Origin: Helicostylum pulchrum
Lineage: Eukaryota; Mucoromycota; Mucoromycetes; Mucorales; Mucoraceae
Length of the DNA stretch: 64,000 bases
Direction of reading: 5' to 3'
Assembly (NCBI GenBank): GCA_025677825.1
Contig: JAIXMO010000013.1
Span: 62,001-126,000 of the forward strand
Made by a program: the position numbers and the translations under genes. Shown piece after piece: positions 34,354-45,909 of the stretch (the stretch's first letter is position 1; every line of letters starts with the position of its first letter). The notes below the pieces were generated by a model. It made no database searches and was not told the DNA's origin. It saw nothing but the letters and a program-made list of their open reading frames with translations.

Positions 34354-35757
34354 TTACGTTAAATGTGCCGATGAGGACGTAAACGGAACGGATGAAGAAC
34401 AATTTTTAGTTTCGAAAGGCCCCAAACATACAACTAGAAATTTTGCTTAGTTTTTTTTTCACATAGAGATACATCTGTTTACTTACGAAGATCGAGCTTA
34501 TCTTTTGATTTTAACCAATATTCATCGCCTTCATGCTAAATCCCCAGAAAATAAATTAAATTTTAAAAATACAAATGCATATAACCTTTTACATATTTAC
34601 CATGTATCCTTCTTCAAGAAGAGGTTGATGAGCGACGTCTTAATTTATAGTTAGTAATCGTCTAATTATGTAGTATAATATCTTACCATCGTTTTCTTCA
34701 TTATATCTTCTTATACTAATTTTATTCTTTGCGACGAACCCTGCGTATTTTTTATCGCCTACCCTTGGTTTACCTACGGGGATGCTTTAGTATTTGTAAA
34801 ATGTATACAAAAATAAAATAGTTACCAAAAAAGTAACCAGAAATATTGCTTGCGTAATAAAATGGAAGACGTTGGAACAAATCAACAGTTAAGAGTGATC
34901 CGATAGCTCCACCAAAGGAATGTCTACAAACATATAAATTTTTTAGACAACAGATAATTGTAAAAAAGACACCGTGTAATATTTACCCGACGATATCTAC
35001 TTTATAATTAGGATGTAATAGTAATTGATCAGACACTGCATGGTACACAATTTCTCTTATATCATATAATGCATCCAATGCTCCTAAAGTAAGATGTTAA
35101 TAAAGCATTATAATATATATCTTTACATTGTTTACAGTACCTCTTTGAACTTTAATTCCAGGTATCAGAGGATGACGAACGAGTAGACCGTCAAAAAACT
35201 AGAATAATAAATTAATAATCCGTTATGTACGTTCCATAAAAAAAGAATTTTACCAAAAGCTTTGTACGAAGAGAAGAAGCACCTCTGATAACTACGAATA
35301 GTGTCTTTTTTCTATGCACATATATTTTTTAGTTGGAGATTGTGATGAAATATAATAAGATTAAGAATAATTACTTTTTAGATAGAATGATTTGTCCCGT
35401 AACGCCTAATGGGTACGTCTGAAATGATCGTATTACCATACCATCAGGCAAAGTGGATACACAATTTTCACAATCCCATTTATCCAGACTTGCTCTACAA
35501 TTGGAAGTTCTGCATAAATTAGAATAAAACAAAGCAGTTGTAACGGCGTCCGATGAACTGTTGTAGTGGTATACTTTCTGGGCGTTGGGAAGTGTAAGAG
35601 ATTCGTTCAATGGCTTTGTGGGAAATATGTAAGTGTCTAGAATTTTATGCCAAGTCATACGGTCCCCTTCTGAAAGTAGTCCTGGGTCGTCTAAACTCAT
35701 ACAACTTATAGATTGTATCGCTATCACTGATAATACTAGAAGTGTCTTTTTGAACAT
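34354..35757 (-). CDS. Secreted class 3 lipase (Rhizomucor miehei lipase-like fold)
   Basis: This is an extracellular triacylglycerol or related ester hydrolase. Nine exons fit: 35757-35375, 35311-35254, 35198-35141, 35083-34987, 34923-34826, 34773-34687, 34638-34601, 34535-34487 and 34433-34354, giving 315 residues. The N-terminus MFKKTLLVLSVIAIQSISC is a signal peptide. KKTLFVVIRGASS supplies the oxyanion strand. The nucleophile elbow is GHSFGGA with Ser201. The acid is Asp260 in the NDDVAHQP block, and the histidine is His274 in HEGDEYW. This triad matches the filamentous-fungal lipase family. Several cysteines (for example NLCRTSNC and WDCENC) could form disulphides. The Rhizomucor-type helical lid is not obvious, so a feruloyl-esterase-like specificity cannot be excluded. 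Confidence 0.92.
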
Positions 35758-36104
35758 TTTAAAAAGAATAAAGAAAGAAAGAAAAAAGAGAATAAAAAAG
35801 ACTTTCTAAATGTACAATTTAAAGTTGGATATTTTTGAATGTTATGTAACGTACATATCTTTAACATACCAGTTTAAAATAGGATAATTTTGCAACATTT
35901 TTTTGTATGATAAATTATAAAGTAGATAAAGAAAGAAAAAGAGAGAGCGATACGTATGTACAATATGTCGATCCACCGTACTACATTTTAATACATACTA
36001 GGACAGTATAGTATAAAAGCCAATAATAACTTCCAGAGTTTTTTTATTCTTTTTATTTCAGCAAGATTTACAAACATTTATACATGGTAAAAAAAAAGGT
36101 ATAT
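35758..36104. other. Intergenic DNA between lipase promoter and cyclin 3' end
   Basis: These 347 bases include the lipase promoter, which is purine-rich just upstream of the start codon on the plus strand. I see no other feature. Confidence 0.5.
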
Positions 36105-36905
36105 TTATATTCTACGCAAAACTTCTTCAGTGGTATTGTCTCCAGCATTGTTTTTTACTGCAAAAATTTGCCTACTTGCACCGTCACTGTATCTCCAATG
36201 TTTATCTACTGGTGATGGAGTAGAACATCTATCTTCCATTGTCAATCTACTAAAAGGTCTTGTGATATCATCATTAATAACAATATCCTTCATGATAAGA
36301 GGTTCTGAATCTTGTGTATGGTTCCAATGTTGAAGTATATTATCTCCATATTTCTGAAGTTCATCTATCGTAACAAACAAGCTATAATTATTTAATCTTA
36401 AAAACTCCAATTCTAATGCATTTAATTCAGATACTGGTAATCCACCGACCTACACATATAATGTTTAAAACATGATTTTAAAAAAATGAAATGCAAGATA
36501 ACTTACTTTGGCATATCGAGTATTAGTAAAGAACACATCCGAATATAATTTACTGGAAATCATTAAACCGGTGATAATAAGTCGATGAACATTATAAGAA
36601 TCAATATGTAACGGTTTTAGATGAAGATCAGGGCAAGGTAAAGTCATGCGATCAAAATATACAAGTAAAGCTATCAAGCATTCATTGGCACAAGGACAAT
36701 ACTTTAAAATTCGAGTAAAATAGGCGTGTATAGATATGCTCGGTATCGAACGAGCATGAAAGCAAGTATAAGTAGATGTTTGAAAAGTTTTGGCTTCTAG
36801 ATGGTGTTGGTCATTGGTTAATGTAATTTTCTCTAAAAGTGCTGTTAATATCTTTATTGTATCTTTAACTGGAAAGTTAGCTAAATCAAATTGTGTTGGA
36901 TCCAT
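36105..36905 (-). CDS. Pho80/PCL-type cyclin
   Basis: It is a regulatory partner for a Pho85-like cyclin-dependent kinase, acting in nutrient signalling or polarity. Exons 36905-36507 and 36449-36105 join to 247 residues. The cyclin box runs from about residue 55 to 160: SIPSISIHAYFTRILKYC, CLIALLVYFDRM, HRLIITGLMISSKLYSD, and then, across the splice, RYAKVGGLPVSELNALEL. The last block is the hallmark of this subfamily. The C-terminal 80 residues are polar and not conserved. The kinase partner and pathway are inferred from the family only. Confidence 0.92.
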
Positions 36906-37151
36906 ATCATTGACTTTTAATAACCTTTTATTATTATTATTGCTATTGCTATTGTAAAAAGAAGAAAAAGCGGGTTAACTGAGGTCTTTAGCCACAGAAA
37001 GGGGAACTTGCCACAGAAAAAAAAAAAGATGTCATTTGCGCTTTTCATACCCAGATAGAAAAACGTGTTAATAAATTTGCAGATTCTGTGCCTCCACTCT
37101 CAATTTACCAGATGTTTGAAAACACCACCCACTTTTTTTTGAATAATTTTG

Positions 37152-38049
37152 GACACTTGTGCGAAACTAACTTGTCCTGCATTTCCAAAATGATTACAAA
37201 GGTTCTTTATTCAAGAATTTAGGGAATACGTCAATTGAGTGCTGGATGAAATTTTGTATGCGTTCAACAGGAACATCTATCCTTGCCGCCTTAAATAGCT
37301 CTTGAAGCGAATGTTTTTGCATCTGTCAATTCTCTTCTTCTGGTTCGGTCCTTCGACACTTTAAGTCTCACCCAAAGACGCACCAACAATGAGCGCGATA
37401 CTAAGGATTTTCTAGAAAATCAACAATTCTAACAAATTCGTCAAATAAAATAAAATAAGTATAAGTATTATTTTTGGCGGTTGAAGTCAATACTTTAAAC
37501 TTACTTCACCAGCACAGTATCAGACGCAGTTAATGATATGTAGCCATTTTCTTTCTCATTGCTTGGCGCATAATTATAGTTCCAACCGATAAATGGCTGT
37601 TGTTTATTTTAACGTTGTCTTTTCCAAAATACTATGAAGATGTCCAAGTTTAATTTTGTATTGAAAAATGATATTTATGATATGTTTACCTGTGGATAAT
37701 ACTCCGATCCATTCTCCTGATGTTGTTGACTACATCATCCCAGAGAGGAACTATTCGCCGGAACTCAACCCTATCGAGGTGTTCTGGAGAGTGTTTAAGG
37801 ACTGAACCAGAAGAGGAGAATTGACAGATGCAAAAACATTCGCTTCAAGAGCTATTTAAGGCGGCAAGGATAGATGTTCCTGTTGAACGCATACAAAATT
37901 TCATCCAGCACTCAATTGACGTATTCCCCAAATTCTTGAATAAAGAACCTTTGTAATCATTTTGGAAATGCAGGACAAGTTAGTTTCAGACATCTGATCA
38001 GCTTGGTCCGATTTTTTTTTTTTGGGCAATTTAACCTCACACAAGTGTC
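37152..38049. mobile_element. Tc1/mariner-like transposon relic with inverted arms
   Basis: About 197 bases at 37163-37359 recur in reverse orientation at 37791-37987 with only a handful of mismatches. The outer ends GACACTTGTG (37152) and CACAAGTGTC (38040) are also inverted repeats. The right arm lies inside an eroded transposase: DNTPIHSPDVVDY then NYSPELNPIEVFWRVFKD, with the DDE aspartate and glutamate, followed by an in-frame stop. Further on, in another frame, it reads VERIQNFIQHSIDVFPK. The aspartate-glutamate spacing is shorter than in intact Tc1 enzymes. About 50 bases interrupt the right arm between 37988 and 38039. It is dead: stops and frameshifts break the frame. Confidence 0.8.
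37694..37950 (+). pseudogene. Broken Tc1-type transposase 3' end
   Basis: The second half of the DDE catalytic core can be read (DNTPIH block, then PELNPIEVFW), followed by a stop after VFKD and a frameshift before the C-terminal end. The N-terminal DNA-binding half is missing. A second, inverted copy of the C-terminal part lies at 37163-37359 on the minus strand. Confidence 0.75.
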
Positions 38050-38275
38050 ATACTAATTTACAAATATATATACAGTTTTTTTTTTATTATCGTATATAAT
38101 GTATCCTGATATACAGTTGTTTTCTATTCTTCATATTCGTTCGTTCCCTCTCACACTGGGTTCGAAACCCGGGGACTCATAGCCGTATTTAACCGCCAAA
38201 CTCAGCGGCAAAGTTTTCTATATAACAACCTTTTTTACCATTTTTCTTTTTCTCTTTCTTCCAATAGTAATACAA

Positions 38276-40642
38276 ATGTCTGATCCGGAATCTACCTCAC
38301 TTCTAAGCGATTACCCACGACCTAGTTTAAAAAAGAAATACAATCGTTCTATAGGAGCTGCTGTATTATTATTACTAGCATCTGCTGTCAGTGTTAGTTT
38401 TCTTTTATATAATCCAAGTATGAAACGGATATTGAGATACGTAGTAAATGCTTTATTAATTGGTATATAGGTCGCTCAAGTTTAGATAGTCCGGCCCTAT
38501 TTCAAGGGCATATTGTAAAAGGTACCAAAGGTGCTGTAGCAGTTGAATCAGAAGAATGCTCCAATGTTGGCGTAGAAAGTAATGCAAGATTTTTAAAAAA
38601 TTAAGGTTACATCATATTAAATGGGGTTTTTTCTTTAGTTTTGAAAAAGGGTGGTAATGCTGTAGATGCAGCTATCGCTTCTACATTATGTATAGGTGTC
38701 ATTGATAGTTTTGCCACAGGTAATTTTGTTTTTTTCTATCTTGTTTTTTTTTTGTAATTTTCTAATCTTTCTATTTAAAGGAATTGGAGGGTAATCAATT
38801 TTCTTTACATGTCATGCTGTCATTGTTACTTAATTCCATTTTTTTGTAGTGGCGGGTTTATGCTTATTCGATCGCCGAATGGAACTTTCGAATTTATTGA
38901 TTTTAGAGAAACAGCACCTAAAGCTGCAACAGAAGATATGTTTGTTGGTAACCCCATGTTAGCACAAGTAGGTGCTTTGTCTGTGGCAGTACCGTGAGTA
39001 TATTATTTCTAGTGTACAAACGATTGGTTTATTAATTATTTTATTTTTCGGGTAGTGGAGAAATAAGAGGATTAGAATTAGCACACAAAAGGTAATATTC
39101 GTAAGATTTTTTTTTGACGTAACACAGGTTTTAAAAAAGGCATTTTGTTTAAAATAGGCATGGCAAATTATCTTGGTTAGAACTATTTGAACCATCAATT
39201 CGAATTGCAAGAGATGGGTTTAAGGCAACTGAATTACTAGAAGTTCGAGTAGAGGTAAGAGTAAATAATATAAAGTTGTAGAGGATCCATAGAACTTAAA
39301 TTTTCCTTACATAGGCACAAGAGTCATGGATGAAAAATTCGACCGAATGGTCAAAAGTGTACTTCCCAAACGGTGTTCGAATTAAACAAGGTGACATTGT
39401 AAAGAGACCAACACTTGCAAACACATTAGAAACCATTGCTAAAAAAGGAGCGGACGAGTTCTACGAAGGAGAAATTGCTAGCAGCCTAGTTAAAACCATC
39501 CAATCTGCTGGAGGAATTATTACTTTAGAAGACTTTAAATCCTATCAACCCATTGTTCGACGTACAGTCAGCACTTATTATAACGGGCGTAAAGTAACCA
39601 CATGCTCTCAACCAACAAGTGGACCTATACTTTTATCTGCTTTAAACCTGATTGAAAGATTTCAGTTTAAGGTGGATGGCTTAACAGGATTAAACCTGCA
39701 TAGACTTATGGAAGCATTTAAATTTGGGTATGCTTTTAGAACTGAAATGGGTGACCCAGACTTTATTCATAATGAGGAAAGAGAAGATGAAATTATTACC
39801 AAAGATTTTGCTGCTTCGATCCGTCAACGAATTACAGTAAAGTATCTATACATCGTTTATATATATATATTCTAATGTATGTTTCTCTTAGGACGATACA
39901 ACACACGATCCATTGTATTATAATCCAAAATTTGATCATATAGATTCTCATGGCACTATGCATCTCTCTGTAGTAGACGAAAATGATGGCGCTGTAGCAT
40001 TAACATCTACCGTTAATCTAGCATTTGGATCTCGAATTATGGACCCTCAAACTGGTGTAGTTCTTAATGATGAAATGGATGATTTTTCTATCCCAAAGTA
40101 AGTTGATAAATTAATAAATAACGATAAGAACGCTTACCTATATTTTTATATAGTACACCAAATATGTTTGGTTTATATCCTAGTGAGTACAATTATGCAG
40201 GACCCGGAAAAAGACCCCTCTCTTCTATCACACCTGTTATTATTGAAAAAGATTCCAAGTTTGAAATCGCTATTGGCGGATCCGGCGGATCTCTGATCCC
40301 TACTGCTACATTAAACGTAAGTTACCGTATATTTGGATATGTATATCTATTCTAAACTTTTATTTGATATAGGCTATTATCAATATACTTGATTTTGAAA
40401 AAGATGTTTATGAGGCAGTATCTGTTCCCAGAGTTCACCATCAATTGCTACCCGATATCGCTATTATGGAAAAAGGATTTGATAAATCAATGGAAAAGGA
40501 ACTCGAATCTCGAAACCATACAGTTTTTCAACTTCCTGTAGAGTTTTGTGTATCTGCAGTTCAAGTTGTTCGACGTTTACCAGATGGTAGTGTTGATGCC
40601 GCAAGTGATCCTAGAAAAATGGGTATCGCGGCAGCGTATTAA
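38276..40642 (+). CDS. Gamma-glutamyltranspeptidase, membrane-anchored (glutathione hydrolase)
   Basis: It cleaves the gamma-glutamyl bond of glutathione and transfers the group to water or amino acids, usually at the vacuole or cell surface. Eleven exons fit: 38276-38417, 38471-38578, 38639-38719, 38781-38790, 38850-38993, 39056-39091, 39158-39254, 39315-39836, 39892-40097, 40154-40316 and 40373-40642, giving 592 residues. A hydrophobic segment near residues 27-46 makes it a type II membrane protein. KKGGNAVDAAIA and FIDFRETAPKAA are family motifs. DSHGTMHLSVVDE holds the autoprocessing threonine near residue 402. AIGGSGGSLIPT forms the glycine-rich pocket. Exon 4 is only 10 bases. With GCLM at 59.5 kb, the window carries both a synthesis and a breakdown gene for glutathione. 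Confidence 0.95.
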
Positions 40643-40797
40643 TTTTGTAATTCTAATTAAATAATTTTACGTTGATCATGAATATCTTTTTTTTTTTTTG
40701 CCTATCCTAAGTCGTTCCACACTGTCAATTTAAGGAAGTAGTGAAAAAAAAAGTGAATTTTCTTGCGTGAACGACATTTTTGGTCTGTTAAGTTGTA

Positions 40798-42682
40798 CAG
40801 TAGCGGCTCTATTTAGGGGTGACCTGATTTAAGGGTACGATCGATTTGAAGGTGGATTTCTCCAAAACATCTTCCGTTCCCCGCTTTAACACCTCTCTCA
40901 CCGCTATTTGATTTAAGGGCGAAATCCAACTTCACAAAATTAACTAGGAAAAATGATTAAATACAGAGGGTTTTTAAGTGGTGAAATACTAAGAAAGGAA
41001 GCGGCATAAACCAAATAAATCGAACACAAAGATACTTTTTAGTCCTATATACCATAGTTAGCAGATTTTAAACGTGCTGTTATGTGTTATTCCAATAAAT
41101 AGCTTTGTACTATTTTAATTGACATCAATAAAAAATTTAATAGAATTTAACATAATTTTAATGTTTGAGCTCTTGCAAAAAATGATACACAGCATATTTT
41201 TTTATACAATAACTTGGACGAGTTCAAGAACTGTTTAAACTATCGTAATACATTATTGTTCGTTCGTTATTCTCTTAAAAACGTGTGTTTTTAAGTGAAG
41301 ATTTAGAAGTAACTTCTAAAAAAGGTCATTTTTGGGTGATCGAAATAAGATGTTTTCATTGTATGATTAAACATCAAGAAATAATTCTTTTTTTTTAGGT
41401 TACTTAGTAAAAGTTGCTCCTTAGGATGTTTTTCTTAATACAAAAACTAAAAACTGCATATTGTTTTAAAATTTTCTCGATTTTTTGTATTTTTCTTCAG
41501 TCGATCATTTTTGATGATTTTTGGCCATTTTGGGGGTTAACCCCTATTGAGTTTTTGTGGTTATTTTGAAATAACTCTCGATTCAGTTTGACTTTTTCTG
41601 TGGAAAAAAATATTATACTATAGCACTCTTTTAGGCGTATTTAATCCATCTAAATTTATAATTTTACCAAAAATACTGACCGAGTAATCACTTTTTTAGA
41701 CGTTTTTTTTGCTTAAATTTGAATTAAGCGATCCTTAAAATGAGCATTTCTTTAAAGCGCGTTTTCTCGCTCAATTTTAGATGTAGCACTTTTATTTATA
41801 AACATTCAATATATAGTTTTTGAATATCTACATTCGGCGCTATAACCAAACACGTTAATAAAAAAATACATTTTACGTAATCGCGAAGCTCTGAAAATGG
41901 TTACACGATGTTACATTAAAAAGGTGTATTTTCTTTCCCAAAAAAAAAAAACGTCTAAAACAGCGATTACTCTTTCAGTTTTTGCATTAAGAGTATGATT
42001 TAAAATGGATTAAAAGAGCCTAAACGAGTTCTATACCGTCCATATTTTTTTCACAAATATATGCAAATTGGATCCGAAGTAAATATAAAATAACTACAAA
42101 AACACAAAAGGGGTTGGCCCCCAAAAATGAAAATCGAAAAAAAAAACAAAAAAGTTCGTTTTTAATTTTTTTACCAAATATATAGTTAAAAAAACTTGTT
42201 TTAAAAAAAGTAGGGTCCAAAAAGTGTTTCCTGTTCCTTTAAAAATAAAAACCAATGTTTATTATAACTGCTAATTTTGCAATGATTTCTTATGTGAGCG
42301 ATTATTTAAACTCAGGTATCTCAGTAAGCTTTTTTCTTTAGTAATTATTTCACTGCTAGATATAAGGGTATGTTCGATATAAGGATGGCTTTCTTCCGCA
42401 TTTCAGCCACCCTTAAATAGAGCCGCTACTGTTTTTTTTATGTGTACGTATTTTAAAGGAGCTTGTATCTTACGCTCTTTTATTATTCTGCTTCTTTTTA
42501 GCGTTTTTGTTTTCTTTATGTTCATACAAACGGATACGGTTCCTCTTAGAGCAACCACCTCTATTTAGTGCTTTCGTGAAATTGAATTCCACCCTTGAAT
42601 TTAATTGTGGTAATTGCGGTGTTAAAAGCAGGGAACCGGAGAAGTTCTGGAGAAAAAACACTCTTAAATAGAGCCACTACTG
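40798..42682. mobile_element. Fold-back (palindromic) TIR transposon, TA-flanked, non-autonomous
   Basis: The left end CAGTAGCGGCTCTATTTAGG (40798) and the right end TCTTAAATAGAGCCACTACTG (42682) are inverted repeats. TA stands on each outer side (40796-40797 and 42683-42684), as at Tc1/mariner-type insertions. Similarity continues inwards for about 140 bases at both ends. Further inside, 41516-41715 pairs, imperfectly, with the reverse strand of 41945-42145, so most of the element can fold on itself. A third end-like sequence at about 42405-42431 suggests a nested or partly duplicated end. No transposase frame is present. It was presumably moved by an enzyme encoded elsewhere. A decayed relative lies at 20548-21700. 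Confidence 0.75.
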
Positions 42683-42684
42683 TA

Positions 42685-43187
42685 AGTATTGGGGAGATAA
42701 GAGTTTGAATCTTTTTTTTATGCAGACAAAATTATTATAAATATGTTTGCTGCTTACATAAGCGAATACAGTTTGATAATGCTGAGTTATCAAAGAAATC
42801 TGCAGCAGTCAGCAACTTGGCTTTGTACCAACCAAGTAAAAATATTAGAATTAACAGCTGCTAATCTGATGACGAACTCGAAGGATTTAATATGATGTTG
42901 TATTATGATTTCGTCAATTGTTCGAGTGTGAAAGTGCGTATTTGTAGCAATTGAACCTCTCCCTTATTATTATACAGGATGTGTCATGTCATATATATTT
43001 ATTATTTATCAATAACCCAATCGAATAATTGATAAACAGACGATTCAACCTCTGCATGTCAAAGGTGGGAAATGTATTTTACCAAACTTCCCAAACAAAA
43101 TGCGGTTCTCGAAAAAAAACAATACATAAAACTTTTTTTTTTATGTGTATTTTATTTCTTCTTTTCTGTACTTTATTATAAATAACA
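42685..43187. other. Intergenic DNA between fold-back element and SSU72
   Basis: About 500 AT-rich bases. The last part is the SSU72 promoter, with a T-rich tract just before the start codon. I see no gene. Confidence 0.5.
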
Positions 43188-43965
43188 ATGGCGAAATATG
43201 CAGTGATTTGCGCAAGTAATCAAAACAGATCCATGGAAGCTCACCATGTATTAAAGTAAAACCAAAAGGCGTGATACGATTGAATAAATAAAAATAAATA
43301 GAAAAACTAACCAGTAACGAAAAAAAAAAAAAAAAATAGTAAAAAAGGATTCAATGTAAAGTCTTACGGTACAGGTACTATGGTACGTTTACCAGGACCT
43401 GCCATTGACAAACCTAATATTTACCCCTTCGGTACACCTTACGAACAAGTCTACCAAGAATTAAAAAGACAAGATCAACAATTGTATTCACAAAATGGTT
43501 TATTATCCATGTTGGATCGTAATCGAAAGACAAAAGATGCACCTCAACGTTGGCACGAATCGGAAGACTTGTTTGATGTTATTATTACTTGTGAAGAACG
43601 TTGTTTTGATTCAGTTGTAGAAGGTAAATTTTTACGCACGCATATAAAGGCATTTGACATTAAAGTCGAATTTTTTTTTTTAGACTTGTCGAATCGAGGA
43701 CAGACTTTAAACCAAAGTACACATGTCATCAATGTCGAAATTAAAGATAATCATGAAGATGCTTTATTAGGAGGAAGAGCTATCTTACAATTGGCGCAAA
43801 TGGTAATTATACACATAAAACGACCGATTTTTTTTTTTTATTAACTCGAGAATATTATAGATTGAATCTTCTAATGATATAGATGCTGATATGGATGGCA
43901 TAATTGAAGAATTCACGTTGCGTAACCCAGGATTTCCCATTCTTCATACAGTGGCGTACTTTTAA
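43188..43965 (+). CDS. SSU72: SSU72 RNA polymerase II CTD phosphatase
   Basis: It removes phosphate from Ser5/Ser7 of the Pol II C-terminal domain as part of the cleavage and polyadenylation machinery. Exons 43188-43255, 43340-43623, 43684-43802 and 43861-43965 join to 191 residues, close to the family's usual 195-206. The catalytic loop near the N-terminus is CASNQNRS (CX5R, Cys8 and Arg14). VKSYGTGTMVRLPGP, DVIITCEERCFDSVVE (with the acidic catalytic loop) and VINVEIKDNHEDAL follow. It ends PGFPILHTVAYF. It lies convergent to the Rco1-like gene. Confidence 0.96.
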
Positions 43966-44398
43966 TAAAAAAAAGTCGTAGGTTACAAGAGATTTTTGGC
44001 TGATGTTCTTCGAAAATAAAAAAAGAGGCTGTATATTAAGAACCACGAAAAAGAGAGTATAAATGGTCCAGATTAATGTGTGTGTGTGTGTGTGTTGGAT
44101 TTTGCAATGTCATAGAGGCTTAAGGGTGAGAAAAAAAACTTGCTGTTAATTCACCCCCCTTTATTTTTTTATTTTAAGAAATTATGATTATCCACGTCAA
44201 AAGAAAATATGTTTGTGGTTTTTTTAAAACAGAACTTATCAACTAGTTTTGTACATCCTTAAATTGGTTTTTAAATCGTACGGCGTGGCTTTTATGGTAT
44301 AATAGTTATTCATCACATGATGATCGTCGGTTTATACTTTGAAAGAAAAAGGAGGTTAAGCACAACTACAAAAAAAAAAATTGCTTTAAAGTGGGAAC
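43966..44398. other. Intergenic DNA between convergent SSU72 and Rco1-like genes
   Basis: These 433 bases hold two 3' ends. A (TG)n run lies at 44077-44094. I see nothing else. Confidence 0.5.
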
Positions 44399-45768
44399 TT
44401 ACGTTTCGATAAATTTTGAAAAATTAAGCTTGATTGGATTGACTGGAAGTCTATAGACTGTACCAGTTTTACTGACAATCACGTCTTCTGTCTTTACTTT
44501 CTTTGGCGGTTTATTATTTACATGCTTATTATCTTCAAGTTCTTTTAATTCTTTTTCGATTAATATTGCCAGACCTTGATTAAATGTACTTGGAGGAATT
44601 CGATTTTCATCATTGGTAGTAATAACTGTTGTCGCTGACGGATCTCTAACTTCTCTTTTAGGCTTCTAAAAAAAATAGGATTCCCCTTAATTAAAAAAAA
44701 AAGATATACAAGTATATAATAAACGTACTATAAAGTGTTCAAAGTGATTAGGACAACGCCATTTCCTTGCTGGATTAGGTGGGATAGTTAAAGGTGGTGT
44801 GAGACAATCGAGGTGCCAGTACAGTGTACAGTAATCGCAAGCGATCATTGGTTTTTTTAATGCCGTCATTCTACAAAAGTAACAGCAGCGAAATTTGCCA
44901 TTTTTATCTTTTAATTGGTTATAATCGGGATGCTCTACATAGCCATTTCTACTGACGACATGAGTTTTTTTTTTTTCTTCAAAAAAATAGTTATATTTAT
45001 AAGGAGCTTACTTATATCGTGCTGGTTTGATTCGACTCGTATCTACGTATCTACCTTGCTTATCAGAAGATACTGCAATAATAAAAGTCAATAATTGATC
45101 TTTCTCTTTGTATGTGCTTATAGTTTACTTTACCGCCTTTAAAATGTTGTGTTATTGAAGAAGGTAATCGAAAGGTTTTAGGATTTTTCGACTTTATGTT
45201 TTCTATCAGTGGTAAAAATAATCCAGTATAACTTCTTTCGTCTTGGGTTCGCTAAACATATATATATATATAAAAGAGAGGGAGAGTTGAGCACACAACA
45301 GTTTTGTTGTTGTTGTGTAGTGCGAGTTACTGACCTTTGTTTTTCTTGGTTTACATTCGTTACAATACCAATCGCCTTTGAGTTTTTTGACATCGTCACA
45401 AGTTAAAGGTGGTTCGACACAAGTAAAGTGAAAAGCGTTTGGACAAGCATCGCAGCATAAAAATTGGCCATGACCTCCACAAGCATCGCATACATCGTGA
45501 TTCTAAAAAAAACAAGATGAGTATAACGTCAAAGATATAATATATGTATATCAATTTTTTTTTTTTTTTTTTATTTTATACATTTATGTTCACAGTAGTA
45601 CTACACGAAAATTTAAACTATTTAGTGGTGATTTTAACATTTTTTAAAAAAAAAATATGACAAGTATGAGTTATATATGTACTTTGGATCATGCATTGTT
45701 TTTCGCTTTGTACGCTTATGATCAGTAGGAGTAGGCGTAGACACAGGTGTTGATTTTTTACTTTTCAT
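44399..45768 (-). CDS. Double PHD-finger protein, Rco1/PHF12-like (Rpd3S/Clr6 deacetylase complex subunit)
   Basis: It probably guides a histone deacetylase complex to transcribed chromatin. Seven exons fit: 45768-45683, 45600-45582 (19 bases), 45502-45335, 45251-45134, 45072-45012, 44951-44729 and 44665-44399, giving 313 residues. PHD finger 1 (about 36-85) reads CDACGGHGQFLCCDACPNAF and later GDWYCNEC. The next region (LFLPLIENIKSKNPKTFRLP) matches the Rco1 segment between the fingers. PHD finger 2 (about 172-225) reads CCYFCRM, ACDYCTLYWHLDCL and WRCPNHF. The tiny exon 2 was needed to keep frame and is the least certain part. At the 3' end, GTAAGT overlaps the TAA stop, but any intron there would be only 37 bases. 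Confidence 0.87.
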
Positions 45769-45909
45769 GATGATTATGTTACTGTATGTATGTATATAAA
45801 AATGTCAATTTTTACTTGTAAAAAAAATAAAGTGGAAAAGAAAAGAAGAGAACAAAACAAATTTTAATCAGATATTTATACAAAAAAAGAAAAAAAAACC
45901 AGTCCTGTT

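Noticed and set aside
38156..38174. tRNA T-arm-like hairpin CTGGGTTCGAAACCCGG
   Set aside because: The arm and B-box-like core are good, but neither strand offers a matching acceptor stem, D-arm and anticodon arm at the right spacing. At best it is a tRNA-derived fragment.
44366..44402. A last intron in the Rco1-like gene starting at GTAAGT that overlaps its TAA stop
   Set aside because: It would be 37 bases long, too short for the introns seen here, and would add only two residues before another stop.
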